The notes under the pieces are model-generated. The model did no database searches and had not been told where the DNA came from. It saw nothing but the letters and a program-made list of their open reading frames with translations. From assembly GCF_015482765.1 (NCBI RefSeq), contig NZ_JADMLB010000003.1, positions 1 to 64,000 of the forward strand: DNA of 64,000 nt, in the 5' to 3' direction. Of the stretch, positions 15,951 to 25,127 are shown one piece after another. Numbering within the stretch: the stretch's first letter is position 1; each line of letters opens with the position of its first letter. Origin of the DNA: Halodesulfovibrio sp. Its GTDB lineage: Bacteria; Desulfobacterota; Desulfovibrionia; Desulfovibrionales; Desulfovibrionaceae. A program made the translations under genes and the position numbers.

Positions 15951-15997
15951 AAAAAAAGCCGCTACAAAGAATATATTCTTCATAACGGCTTTTTTTG
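15951..15997. terminator. long terminator between flavodoxin and tRNA-Leu genes
   Basis: AAAAAAAGCCG on the left and CGGCTTTTTTT on the right, with an inner palindrome AAGAATATATTCTT. Usable by both convergent units. Confidence 0.9.
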
Positions 15998-16000
15998 TTC

Positions 16001-16087
16001 TGGTACCCGGGGCCGGACTTGAACCGGCACGTCCTTGCGGACGAGAGATTTTAAGTCTCTTGTGTCTACCAATTCCACCACCCGGGC
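16001..16087 (-). tRNA. tRNA-Leu (TAA anticodon)
   Basis: 87-base type II tRNA on the minus strand with a long variable arm (CGTCCGCAAGGACG). Acceptor GCCCGGG pairs with CCCGGGT, discriminator A, encoded CCA. The anticodon loop CTTAAAA gives anticodon TAA. The T arm GCCGGTTCAAGTCCGGC is canonical. Confidence 0.95.
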
Positions 16088-16105
16088 ACAGAAAAGGTGA
16101 AGACT

Positions 16106-16133
16106 TCTATACCGCTAAGCGGGATGTCGTCAA
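16106..16133 (-). promoter_or_regulatory. sigma-70 promoter of tRNA-Leu
   Basis: On the minus strand TTGACG (16128-16133), 16-base spacer, TATAGA (16106-16111), ending 18 bases before the tRNA. Confidence 0.7.
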
Positions 16134-16164
16134 CCAGAATATGCATTTTTTTTATTTTTTCTTT

Positions 16165-16530
16165 CTACACGCATGTTCCAGACGAAATATCGATGCCCGC
16201 CTCTTTCCAGCCACCATTTGCGAACTGGTACAATGAGGAGCTTTCTAAGTTTTTCTGAATAGCATACAGGCGCGCTATTGTTTGAACTGGAAAAAATGGC
16301 ACCACAGCGTCACAGATACCATGCAACAAGCTTTCGTCATAGTCACTTAGAACAAATTGGATGCGCAACCCGTCATCAAGAGCAAAAAAATCAAGATGCT
16401 CTGCACCCTGCGCATGCAATGCTTCTGTCAGCTGCTCTTTAAGTTCTTCCTCACACTCTATTAACTCTGCGTAACTTAATTCTGGATTGTATTGAACATA
16501 GCCTAAAACTTCGCAATCAAATGTTGCCAT
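16165..16530 (-). CDS. unknown 121-residue cytosolic protein
   Basis: Not recognised. A 121-residue acidic protein with no signal peptide, membrane segment or metal motif. The N-terminus FDCEVLGYVQYNPELSYAEL leads into a charged helix (ECEEELKEQLTEALHAQG), then alternating strands (LDFFALDDGLRIQFVLSDYDE) and another helix. The alpha/beta pattern suggests a small compact domain. The frame is clean and the ATG is preceded by AGGAGT. It stands alone between tRNA-Leu and the large chemoreceptor gene, on the same strand as both. Confidence 0.65.
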   Translation of the reverse strand: MATFDCEVLGYVQYNPELSYAELIECEEELKEQLTEALHAQGAEHLDFFALDDGLRIQFVLSDYDESLLHGICDAVVPFFPVQTIARLYAIQKNLESSSLYQFANGGWKEAGIDISSGTCV

Positions 16531-16650
16531 CTGTGACTCCTGCTTTGTGAAATACCAAAAACATACAAGCCATCACATGCACGTTATGTCAACCGTCAAC
16601 AATACCCGCAGCTATTTCGACCCTAAAAATAGTAGAGCAAACTACATTAC

Positions 16651-16685
16651 AAAAAATCCCTGCATTCAGATTGAATGCAGGGATT
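16651..16685 (-). terminator. terminator of the large chemoreceptor gene
   Basis: AATCCCTGCATTCA, loop, TGAATGCAGGGATT; the AAAAAA on the left is the U-run of the minus-strand transcript. Confidence 0.9.
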
Positions 16686-16702
16686 GTTACTTCTAACTAA
16701 TA

Positions 16703-19700
16703 TTATCTCATTTCACTGATAAGCGCATTAAGCCGCTCTGCAAGACTTGCAAGCTCTGTTACAGCACTTGCAGACTGCGTCATTGCCTGTGACGTTTCAA
16801 AAGAAATTTTATTAATCTCTTCTGTTGCACGAGAAACTTCTTCTGCGGCAGCAGATTGTTCCTCAGCTGCAGTCGCAATCACACGCACCTGATCGGCAGA
16901 GTCATTTGCATACGACAGAATACTTGAAAGAAGTTCTCCTGAGCGCTGAGCTTGAGCAGTACTCGTTTCCACAGCCTTAACCGTACGCTGAGCTTCTTCC
17001 ATATTCTGCTGTGTCACCTGTTGGATCGACGTAATTGCAGAACCAACCTGATCGGTAGCATTCATTGTATTTTCTGCAAGTTTGCGTACTTCATCCGCAA
17101 CGACAGCAAAACCACGTCCAGCGTCCCCAGCTCTTGCTGCTTCAATTGCAGCGTTTAATGCCAACAAGTTTGTCTGGTCTGCTATGTCGTTAATCACATT
17201 CATAACATCACCGATTGATGACACTTGTGTGGTCAATTCGTTCATGCTTTCTGTCAATTCATGAGAAATGGACTCAACAGCACTGATCGTATCCAGTACA
17301 TCCTGAACCGCAGCAGCACCGTCCTGTGCCGTTGCACGAGTCTGCTCTGAGTTTTCAGCAGCATGCGACGCATTTTGAGCAACTTCAAGAACTGTCGCGT
17401 TCATCTGTTCCATTGACGTTGCTGTCTCTGAAGCGCGCTCACGCTGAACATCAGCACCTTTACTGGATTGTTCGATCTGAGCAGAGAGTTCTTCAGCAGC
17501 AGAGGAAAGCTGACTGCTGATATCCACTGCGTTTTCAGCAAGATCACGCATTTTACGCTGTGCTTTGGTAATATCAGTCTGGTCTACAATGATCTTCAGT
17601 GCACCGACAACTTCATTTTCCACGCGAATCGGAATTGCAGAGAAACTTGCGTGCGAGCCTTCGCCATCAATGACCATATCAGCTTCAGAAACTTCACGCT
17701 CACCACTCTCAATTGTACGATCACAAACGCAACGTTCTGTTCGGCAATCGGTTGAGTGCATTGTATCAAAACACTTATTGCCAGCTACTTTTTCAGGATT
17801 GATATCTGCCCCAACATGGACACCATACTGGTTCATAAACAGAATATTAGAGTTGGTATCAACAGACATCAATACCACCGGCATAGCATCAAGAAACTCA
17901 ACAAAAAGGTCACACAGCGCGTTTGTATTGTGAATCAACTGATTGTAGCCGCCATTAAATTGAGATGCATCTGCACGCTCCCTCAAATTACCGCGACTTA
18001 CCGCTTCGCTGACAACTTCTACGGTTCCAGTAACGTCTTTTAACGTTGCCGGAATAGCACGTGAAGCAGCAGCAAGTTGCCCAATCTCATCTTCTTGATC
18101 AATATTCAAAGATGCTTCAAAGTTTCCTCGAGCAATCTGCTTTGAAAACTCTACAACACGGCCTAACGGTTTCGTAATACTTATCGCAATGAGGTATGCA
18201 AAAATGGCCACAAGCAAGCCAATACCTAAGGACATTATCCAAATGTCCTGCTTCAATGCCCCTACCGGAGTCGTGACTTCTGCCTGATCAATTTCAGCGA
18301 TAAGTGCCCATTTAGCAGAGCCGAACTCTACCGGAGTAAAAGCGGAAAGTACGGTAGCACCGTTATATCCGACAACCTCAAGAGTTCCACTTTTACCTGC
18401 CAATGCAAGCTTCGTAGCCTCGGTATCAACGCCATTTGTTTCTACAGATCCAGCAAAAGAGGCAGAAACATTTCGCGTTTGAGGATCTAAGAATGTTTTT
18501 GAGCGCATAAGATTGTCACTGCCAACAAGATAACACTGTCCTGTTTTCCCCATGCCTGCGCGCTGTTCCATTATGCTATTAATGGAATCCAGTGACATTT
18601 GGAGAGCGACAACAAATTCAATCTCACCATTATGCATAATCGGCTGAGCCAAAAATGCATACGGCAACCCCTTATTTGGCGCATATGGAGCAAAATCACT
18701 GATCACAGTCTGACCAGACTCCATCACATTTTTAAAAACTTCACCAAACTTTGTATTTGAAAATTCTCCAGTACGGATATTGGTATGATAGTCTGCTTCC
18801 TGCTGCACACTGTAAAACACATACCCATCTTTCTGAATCAGGAACAAGTCAGCAAAACCACTTTCTGCTGCAAAATCCTTAAACAAGCTTGAGCCGTCTT
18901 TTTCTTCATTGGCTAACACTTCTTCAAGATTAATCTTAACAACTACAGCCCAGTTTACTCCTGTAATATGCAATGGCTGAGCAAGCACCATACAAAGAGT
19001 TCCTACACTGTCGATAAAAAGTCCCTGTACCGGTTTGCCAGTTTCTTTTACCGTTTTAAGATAATCTGTTGAAATAAATGTTCCAACGCCAAACGCACCA
19101 TCCCCAAGAGTTACAAGGGTACTACGTAATGACGAACGTTTTCCATCAAGAGAAATAAAGTAGGTTTCACCTGTAGTGCCAAGACCTGTTCTATCGTGCG
19201 TAATAAGGTTCATAGCTGCTTCAGGAATCGCTACTGCGATGTATCCTGTGAACTGGCTTCTTGCGTCGATAAGACGTGTCAGAATAAATGACACAGGACG
19301 TTCACCTGCGGGAGTGTAAATTTCGTAATCTACAAATTTACTTCTGTGAGACTTGGCCTTCATTTCCGCAAAAGCTTTTCCAAGCCCTGATCTCTTCAAG
19401 CGACCTGTCGCCAGGTTCTCCCCAAGGTCACGGTTCTTCTTGGCCGTATAAACAATCTCTCCTTGAGGATTGATAAGCAGGACATCACTCCAGCCGTTCT
19501 TACTGCACAGGTTTCGCATACGCCAACCTGAAGAAGAATCGAGCCTTTGCCAAGATTCAGTGTTTTGAGCTCCAGCTTTGGAAAGTGCTGAAAATTCATA
19601 CGTGATTTTATTAAGGTCAGTGTCACGACCAAGCAACGTTACTTTTGAAGCCTGTTCAATAAAGTAAGATTCAATTTCTTTTTGCTTCTGCATTTGAATA

Positions 19701-19969
19701 ATATGCATTTTATCAAAAGCAGATTTTTTCAAATGACCGACTGTCCCTACAAGACCACGTAGTGAACTTTTCCAGTCTTCTTGAATTTTCAGTACATCAT
19801 GTTTTTTTGAATTTTTTACTGTTTCAAGCTGAGCATAAGCTTGTTGCATTAATGCATCAGACGCAGTGTTACTTGAAACTAGACCAATAACAATGAGCGG
19901 TAGAAGCCCAACAGCAAGGAAATATCCAATAAGTTTCGGCTTCATTGAAACATTAGATAACAAATTCAT
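16703..19969 (-). CDS. large chemoreceptor with duplicated Cache sensor and Cys-rich PAS
   Basis: A 1,088-residue methyl-accepting chemotaxis protein. Order: first membrane segment (about 13-32); a very long periplasmic part (to about 575) made of two related Cache-like modules, as shown by DRTGLGTTGETYFISLDG in the first and QRAGMGKTGQCYLVGSDN in the second; second membrane segment (about 578-600); HAMP; a PAS domain (about 690-810) with NKCFDTMHSTDCRTERCVCD; and the signalling domain with tip [19 protein letters not shown]. The Cys-rich PAS insert recurs in Desulfovibrio receptors and may hold a metal or redox group. No C-terminal CheR pentapeptide. GGGGG lies 5 bases before the ATG. Monocistronic. 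Confidence 0.92.
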   Translation of the reverse strand: MNLLSNVSMKPKLIGYFLAVGLLPLIVIGLVSSNTASDALMQQAYAQLETVKNSKKHDVLKIQEDWKSSLRGLVGTVGHLKKSAFDKMHIIQMQKQKEIESYFIEQASKVTLLGRDTDLNKITYEFSALSKAGAQNTESWQRLDSSSGWRMRNLCSKNGWSDVLLINPQGEIVYTAKKNRDLGENLATGRLKRSGLGKAFAEMKAKSHRSKFVDYEIYTPAGERPVSFILTRLIDARSQFTGYIAVAIPEAAMNLITHDRTGLGTTGETYFISLDGKRSSLRSTLVTLGDGAFGVGTFISTDYLKTVKETGKPVQGLFIDSVGTLCMVLAQPLHITGVNWAVVVKINLEEVLANEEKDGSSLFKDFAAESGFADLFLIQKDGYVFYSVQQEADYHTNIRTGEFSNTKFGEVFKNVMESGQTVISDFAPYAPNKGLPYAFLAQPIMHNGEIEFVVALQMSLDSINSIMEQRAGMGKTGQCYLVGSDNLMRSKTFLDPQTRNVSASFAGSVETNGVDTEATKLALAGKSGTLEVVGYNGATVLSAFTPVEFGSAKWALIAEIDQAEVTTPVGALKQDIWIMSLGIGLLVAIFAYLIAISITKPLGRVVEFSKQIARGNFEASLNIDQEDEIGQLAAASRAIPATLKDVTGTVEVVSEAVSRGNLRERADASQFNGGYNQLIHNTNALCDLFVEFLDAMPVVLMSVDTNSNILFMNQYGVHVGADINPEKVAGNKCFDTMHSTDCRTERCVCDRTIESGEREVSEADMVIDGEGSHASFSAIPIRVENEVVGALKIIVDQTDITKAQRKMRDLAENAVDISSQLSSAAEELSAQIEQSSKGADVQRERASETATSMEQMNATVLEVAQNASHAAENSEQTRATAQDGAAAVQDVLDTISAVESISHELTESMNELTTQVSSIGDVMNVINDIADQTNLLALNAAIEAARAGDAGRGFAVVADEVRKLAENTMNATDQVGSAITSIQQVTQQNMEEAQRTVKAVETSTAQAQRSGELLSSILSYANDSADQVRVIATAAEEQSAAAEEVSRATEEINKISFETSQAMTQSASAVTELASLAERLNALISEMR

Positions 19970-20272
19970 TGTACCCCCAAAGTTTGTATGAATGAATTAA
20001 TGTAAAGCGTATAAAAGTATCGGCGTATTAGCGTAAAAAATAAGTGTTTTACTTTTTATATGTCATTATTCACTTACATCATTTTAACTTTTTTTATCAA
20101 TGTGCGATTATGCACACATTGCCATATCACTACCTAAGCTCGATATTTAAAATTTATTCATTTAACACAACACATTACTATGACACTATAGAAAAGACAG
20201 CCCCCTTATGTGACAACACACTACCTTTTTCTTCACTAGCCCTGTGAATAGCCATCTGGTAAACAACCTTTC
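19970..20272. other. gene-free AT-rich region between divergent genes
   Basis: About 300 bases holding the promoters of the large chemoreceptor gene (minus) and the phosphodiesterase-superfamily gene (plus). A GCCGATAC sequence on the minus strand (20017-20024) resembles a sigma-28 -10 element, but no TAAA lies at the right distance. Confidence 0.4.
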
Positions 20273-21586
20273 ATGGCATCTGTAGAAAAAAACACATCCC
20301 CAAACGGTAAACTTGTTGTTCTTGGTTTAGACGGCCTCCCGCTATCCCTCGCAAAAAAGCTGGCAGCCTCAGGACGCTTTCCATCTCTTGCACGCCTCAC
20401 AGGACAAGCAACAGAACTTCAGGCTGAGTTACCGGAATTATCCCCTGTAAACTGGACCAGCTTTTACACAGCTGCTGGCCCCGGCGAGCATGGAGTATAC
20501 GGTTTTACCCGAATCCATAGCCGCGACTACACCATGGGGCTTTGTAACTTTGAACAGCCACAGCACCCGACTATATTTGATCGATTAGCCGAAAAGGGGC
20601 TACACTCCCGCAGTATTAATCTGCCCAACACGTATCCTGCACGGCGTATTAACGGAATGCTCATCTCCGGCTTTGTGGCCGAAGAACTTTCACAGGCCGT
20701 ATTTCCCAAATTTCTTCAGAATATGCTTGGTGCTGATTTTTTACTTGAAGCCGACACCACCAAAGGCGCGGCAGATCCTGCTTATCTGCTTGACCAACTT
20801 CGCAAAACGCTGGTCTCTCGCAGAAAAGCCTTTTCTTTGCTTTGGAAAGACGGCGCATGGGATCTCTTTATCTTTGTTCTTACAGAAACAGACAGACTCT
20901 TTCATTTTTTCTATGATGCCGTTGAGGAAAAAGAACATCCGTGGCACGAGGAATGCCTGCTGCTTCTTGAGGAATGGGATGGACTGATTGGAGAAGTTCT
21001 AGATGCGTTTGAGGCATTACCAGAGCCAAAGCGACTACTCTCGCTGGCAGACCATGGATTTACTCGACTCATCACAGAAGTAGATCTACACGCCTTGCTT
21101 CGCGAAATGGATTTATTCAGAACACTTCTGCCACCGGAAGCATGCAACGAACTTGATCCACAACAAATTTCCCCCGCAAGCAAAGCATTCGCGCTTGATC
21201 CGGGACGAATATATATCCACACTGCAAGCCGATTTGCCCGCGGAACAGTTGCAGATTCCGATGTTCCTGCGCTAGAACAACGTATTGTTGAACGGCTCAT
21301 GTCCGTTACCTATAATGGTCGCCATGTGTTCAAAAAAATACATAAGGGTAACGAGCTGTACACGGGAAAAATGGCACAGTTTGCACCAAACCTTGTCTGC
21401 GAACCAGTTGCTGGATTCGACCTAAAAGCGAAATTTAACAGACGGGAACCATTTGGATTTTTTGGGCGCACCGGCACACACACAGTTCAAGATACATTTT
21501 TCTACGACAGCCACGGCACTACCCCGCAGCGGGTACGAGATGTGGGAACAGAGATTTTACGCCACTTTCATCTTTCAGAAAGATAG
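20273..21586 (+). CDS. alkaline phosphatase-superfamily phosphodiesterase
   Basis: A 437-residue protein of the type I phosphodiesterase/nucleotide pyrophosphatase group. Metal ligands of the superfamily can be placed: Asp in VLGLDGLP (about residue 20), the nucleophile region SPVNWTSFYTA, Asp and His in TETDRLFHFF, Asp and His in SLADHGF, and His in GRTGTHTV. No signal peptide, so it acts in the cytosol or at the inner face of the membrane. Family members cut phosphodiester or phosphomonoester bonds in nucleotides, lipids or phosphonates; the substrate is not evident. Stands alone, divergent from the chemoreceptor. Confidence 0.82.
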   Translation: MASVEKNTSPNGKLVVLGLDGLPLSLAKKLAASGRFPSLARLTGQATELQAELPELSPVNWTSFYTAAGPGEHGVYGFTRIHSRDYTMGLCNFEQPQHPTIFDRLAEKGLHSRSINLPNTYPARRINGMLISGFVAEELSQAVFPKFLQNMLGADFLLEADTTKGAADPAYLLDQLRKTLVSRRKAFSLLWKDGAWDLFIFVLTETDRLFHFFYDAVEEKEHPWHEECLLLLEEWDGLIGEVLDAFEALPEPKRLLSLADHGFTRLITEVDLHALLREMDLFRTLLPPEACNELDPQQISPASKAFALDPGRIYIHTASRFARGTVADSDVPALEQRIVERLMSVTYNGRHVFKKIHKGNELYTGKMAQFAPNLVCEPVAGFDLKAKFNRREPFGFFGRTGTHTVQDTFFYDSHGTTPQRVRDVGTEILRHFHLSER

Positions 21587-21774
21587 CCTACGGGTGGCTT
21601 TTAGATAGCATGCTCTTTTAGTAATACATACGACCTTCAATCTTCAGCCCCAATCCAACCATACATAGTTTTTTGGGAAAATTCTGAAGAAAAACCCTTT
21701 TGCCCAAAGGGTTTCCTTTACCGTAAGAGGCGAGAACCGACCTCCGGCAGCAAAAGGCAAACCCGCATGAAATC

Positions 21775-23925
21775 ATGATCGACTACAAAAACGAATTGAA
21801 CCCTGCCCAATATGAAGCGGCAACGACTCTTGAAGGCCCTATGCTTGTTATTGCGGGTGCCGGTTCCGGTAAAACCCGTACACTGGTATACCGACTTGCA
21901 AACATGATTGAGCAAGGTGTATCGCCTCACGAAATTTTGCTGCTTACTTTTACCCGTAAGGCATCGCAAGAAATGCTCCAGCGTGCCACAGAACTGCTCG
22001 GACACTCTGTCGGCAACATCACCGGCGGCACATTCCACGCTTTTGCCTACTCTGTGTTGCGGCAGAATCCACCGGAAGAGTATGAAGGCTCTCTTTCTAT
22101 CATGGATTCTGCTGATGCTAACGGCGCGCTCAAGTACTGCAAAGACACTCTTGCAATCGGCAAAGGGGACAAGTCGTTTCCAAAAATTCAAACGGTCATG
22201 GGCATGCTTTCCAAAAGCCGTAACAAAGAAATGGATCTTCACGACATTCTTCGTCGCGAAGCATTCCACCTCGCAGCTTACCGTGACGATATAGCTAACA
22301 TAGGTTCTGAATACGAACAGTACAAAGCACAGCATGGTCTTCTCGATTACGATGACCTGCTCTTTAAGCTTGAACAGCTGCTGACCGTAAATAAGGAAGT
22401 TCGTGAGTACTACCAGCAGCGCTTCAAATACATCATGGTTGATGAATATCAGGATACAAACCTTGTTCAGGCTCGAATTGTCCGTCTTCTTGCCGGTGGG
22501 CACGGCAACGTTATGGCAGTCGGTGATGATGCTCAGTCTATCTATGCATTCCGCGGCGCAAACGTGCAGAACATTCTCGACTTCCCAAAACTTTTCCCGG
22601 GCTGCAAAATGGTTAAGCTGGAAGAAAACTATCGTTCCATCCAGCCAATTCTTGATTTGACGAACTCCATTCTTGCAGAAGCACCACAGGCGTTTCAAAA
22701 AAATCTGTTCTCAAACAAAAAAGACGGTCGTAAGCCTGAAGTACTTATCCCTCTTTCTGACCTGACACAGGCTAAAATGGTCGTGGATAAAATTGGCAAG
22801 CTGCGCAAGAAGTACAAAAATAAAGAAATTGCTGTCCTCTTCCGCGCTGGTTACCAATCCTATCATGTTGAGATGCAGCTGAATAAATTGGGACTGAAAT
22901 TCCGCAAGTACGGCGGCCTTAAGTACTCTGATGCTGCTCATGTAAAAGATGTTATGAGCTACGTGCGTCTGCTGATGAATCCGCTGGATCTTCCTGCTTT
23001 TAATCGCCTTACAGCCAACATCAAAGGTGTAGGTCCAAAAACCTCACTCCGTATCTATGAGGCTACACAAGCAGAAGATCCCTCAAAGCTGCAAAAAGCG
23101 CTTGTCCGCTACCCTGAGCTTCGAGAAGATCTTGACCTTATTGACTCATTACGCCGTCAACGCCTTGAACCTGTTGAGCTGCTCGAAGAAGTTCTCGCTC
23201 ATTATAAGCCGAAGCTTAAAACCATATACCCTGACGATTATCCACGCCGTGAACATGGTCTTGAGCAGCTTGTACAGATTGCGTCCGGCTATTCCGATAT
23301 AGACCTGTTCCTTTCTGACCTTTCTCTGGAAGATCCTACCCAGAAAAAGGATGAGGAAGATGAAGATCTCGTAACTCTTTCCACTATCCATTCTGCAAAA
23401 GGTCTGGAGTGGGATGCTGTACTCATAATCGATCTGGTTGAGGACCGCTTCCCGTCTCGTCATGCTGTGCAAAAAGCTGACGAGTTCGAAGAAGAACGCC
23501 GTCTCATGTATGTTGCGTGTACCCGTGCCAGAAAATACCTTGGACTCTTTGTACCTTCCTCTTTGTACGCACGCGGTACCGGAGGCAACGAACCGGCTAT
23601 CCCAAGTCCTTTTGTACGCGATATCCCCGGTTCCATGTACGAAGAATGGCGTGAAAACTACTCCGGTACTGTTACCCAAACCGCACGTCCGACGAGCACC
23701 CCGCCTCACAGAGCGCCTAAACAAAACGGAAAAGCTGCACCAAAACCAACAGCAAGCGCATCTTCAAGCACCTCTGTCGGTGGCGGAAAACTTGGGCATT
23801 GCACACATAAAATTTTCGGTCGCGGAAAAATCATTCAGCACCTGCCACCTGATAAATACCGTGTAAACTTCCCCGGCTTCGGACTTAAAGTCATCATGGA
23901 AGCCTACCTCGTTATGGAAGACTAA
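21775..23925 (+). CDS. UvrD/PcrA/Rep-family DNA helicase
   Basis: A 716-residue superfamily 1A helicase. Walker A is GAGSGKT (28-34); motif Ia LLTFTRKA; Walker B VDEYQDTN; motif III GDDAQSIYAFRGA; motif IV EENYRS; motif V LSTIHSAKGLEWD; motif VI RRLMYVACTRA. The C-terminus (about 672-716, GHCTHKIFGRGKIIQHLPP) resembles the tudor-like tail of PcrA/UvrD. It unwinds DNA 3' to 5' in repair or replication restart. A Ser/Pro/Lys-rich linker (about 640-670) joins the motor to the tail. Rep, UvrD and PcrA cannot be told apart from sequence alone here, so no symbol is given. Likely first of a plus-strand run with thiL. Confidence 0.92.
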   Translation: MIDYKNELNPAQYEAATTLEGPMLVIAGAGSGKTRTLVYRLANMIEQGVSPHEILLLTFTRKASQEMLQRATELLGHSVGNITGGTFHAFAYSVLRQNPPEEYEGSLSIMDSADANGALKYCKDTLAIGKGDKSFPKIQTVMGMLSKSRNKEMDLHDILRREAFHLAAYRDDIANIGSEYEQYKAQHGLLDYDDLLFKLEQLLTVNKEVREYYQQRFKYIMVDEYQDTNLVQARIVRLLAGGHGNVMAVGDDAQSIYAFRGANVQNILDFPKLFPGCKMVKLEENYRSIQPILDLTNSILAEAPQAFQKNLFSNKKDGRKPEVLIPLSDLTQAKMVVDKIGKLRKKYKNKEIAVLFRAGYQSYHVEMQLNKLGLKFRKYGGLKYSDAAHVKDVMSYVRLLMNPLDLPAFNRLTANIKGVGPKTSLRIYEATQAEDPSKLQKALVRYPELREDLDLIDSLRRQRLEPVELLEEVLAHYKPKLKTIYPDDYPRREHGLEQLVQIASGYSDIDLFLSDLSLEDPTQKKDEEDEDLVTLSTIHSAKGLEWDAVLIIDLVEDRFPSRHAVQKADEFEEERRLMYVACTRARKYLGLFVPSSLYARGTGGNEPAIPSPFVRDIPGSMYEEWRENYSGTVTQTARPTSTPPHRAPKQNGKAAPKPTASASSSTSVGGGKLGHCTHKIFGRGKIIQHLPPDKYRVNFPGFGLKVIMEAYLVMED

Positions 23926-24011
23926 TCCAAAATCCATGACGATTAACGGCAAACACGCTATATTCAGGGACTGCAACCTACTGTCGTCCCCAACTTTCAG
24001 GAGCTTTTTCC

Positions 24012-25019
24012 ATGACGCACAAAAAACTCTCTTCAGAAGTCGCATTTTTAGATTGTATTGATCGGCATTTTCCAAACAACCATGCCCACCTTATTGTAGG
24101 CAGAGGAGACGACTGCGCGGTTCTTTCATGCCCTGAGCGAATCTGCCTGTCTTCTGACTTATTTCTTGAAGACATCCATTTCCGTGAACAGTACTTTGCT
24201 CCGGCAGATATCGGATACAAAGCACTGGCAGTAAGCCTCAGCGATATCGCTGCCTCCGGTGCAACTCCACTCGGATTTTCTCTCGATCTCATGATCCCCG
24301 AAGGGCGCAATCAAATATATTGGGATGAATTTTTCGGTGGTATGGCCGGACTGGCAAAGCAGTTCAATGTGCCTCTGGCAGGCGGTGATCTTTCCAAATC
24401 TCCAATTCTTGGCACTTCTGTCACAATATGGGGAGCACCAACCCGCACAGCAGGCGGCACACCTGTCTTTTTAAGCCGCACAGGCTGTTCTGAAGGAGAT
24501 ATTATCTTTTTAGTAGGAACGCTGGGACTTGCCCGAACAGGACTCAGTACGCTGGAAAGCATCGGACGCAATGCAGTTGACGAATACCCTGCTGCAACCA
24601 AAGCACATTTACGCCCTGTGCCACAGATTGAAGCCGGACAAATTCTTTCTGCTTACAGCGGCGTGACCTTAATGGACTTATCCGACGGTCTCGCACGCGA
24701 CATTCCACGCCTGCTGGGAGAAAAAACAGCAGCCTCAGCCGACAAACCATCTACCAAAGGTGCCAGCATCACTATCACCACCGATATGTTGCATACAGAA
24801 CAACTTTCATACGCACTGGAAAAAGATCTCGATCCTATTTTCGAAGCATTTAAAGGTGGCGAAGATTATGCGTTACTGGGAACATGTCCTGCTTCCATAT
24901 TTGCAGAACTGGGTGTAAAACTTCCACAAATACAAAAACTTGGCATAGTAACCGGAAACGGAAATATTGTTCTTAACGGACAGACCGTTACCGAGCACGG
25001 TTTCGACCATTTCGCTTAA
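24012..25019 (+). CDS. thiL: thiamine-monophosphate kinase
   Basis: A 335-residue ATP-dependent kinase making thiamine diphosphate from thiamine monophosphate, the last step of cofactor synthesis. The N-terminal metal site GRGDDCAV, the SSDLFLEDIHF segment and KALAVSLSDIAASGATPLGF are characteristic, as are DLSDGLARD and FEAFKGGEDYALLG in the C-terminal half. Full family length. GGAG sits about 9 bases before the ATG. It follows the helicase gene by 86 bases on the same strand. Confidence 0.93.
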   Translation: MTHKKLSSEVAFLDCIDRHFPNNHAHLIVGRGDDCAVLSCPERICLSSDLFLEDIHFREQYFAPADIGYKALAVSLSDIAASGATPLGFSLDLMIPEGRNQIYWDEFFGGMAGLAKQFNVPLAGGDLSKSPILGTSVTIWGAPTRTAGGTPVFLSRTGCSEGDIIFLVGTLGLARTGLSTLESIGRNAVDEYPAATKAHLRPVPQIEAGQILSAYSGVTLMDLSDGLARDIPRLLGEKTAASADKPSTKGASITITTDMLHTEQLSYALEKDLDPIFEAFKGGEDYALLGTCPASIFAELGVKLPQIQKLGIVTGNGNIVLNGQTVTEHGFDHFA

Positions 25020-25127
25020 GACAATCCGAGCTTCTTGCACAACGGTATAGTTGCTGTACTAGACTCAATCTTTGGAACTCTCCTCGCTCACACTATGCAT
25101 AATTCTTTTGGTGAATAGGAAAATACT

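Noticed and set aside
20017-20024. GCCGATAC as a sigma-28 -10 element for the large chemoreceptor gene
   Set aside because: The -10 match is good, but no TAAA element lies 15 bases upstream of it.
21718-22698. 326-codon frame opposite the helicase gene
   Set aside because: It is the reverse strand of strongly conserved helicase motifs; low-complexity aromatic and Cys-rich translation typical of antisense frames.
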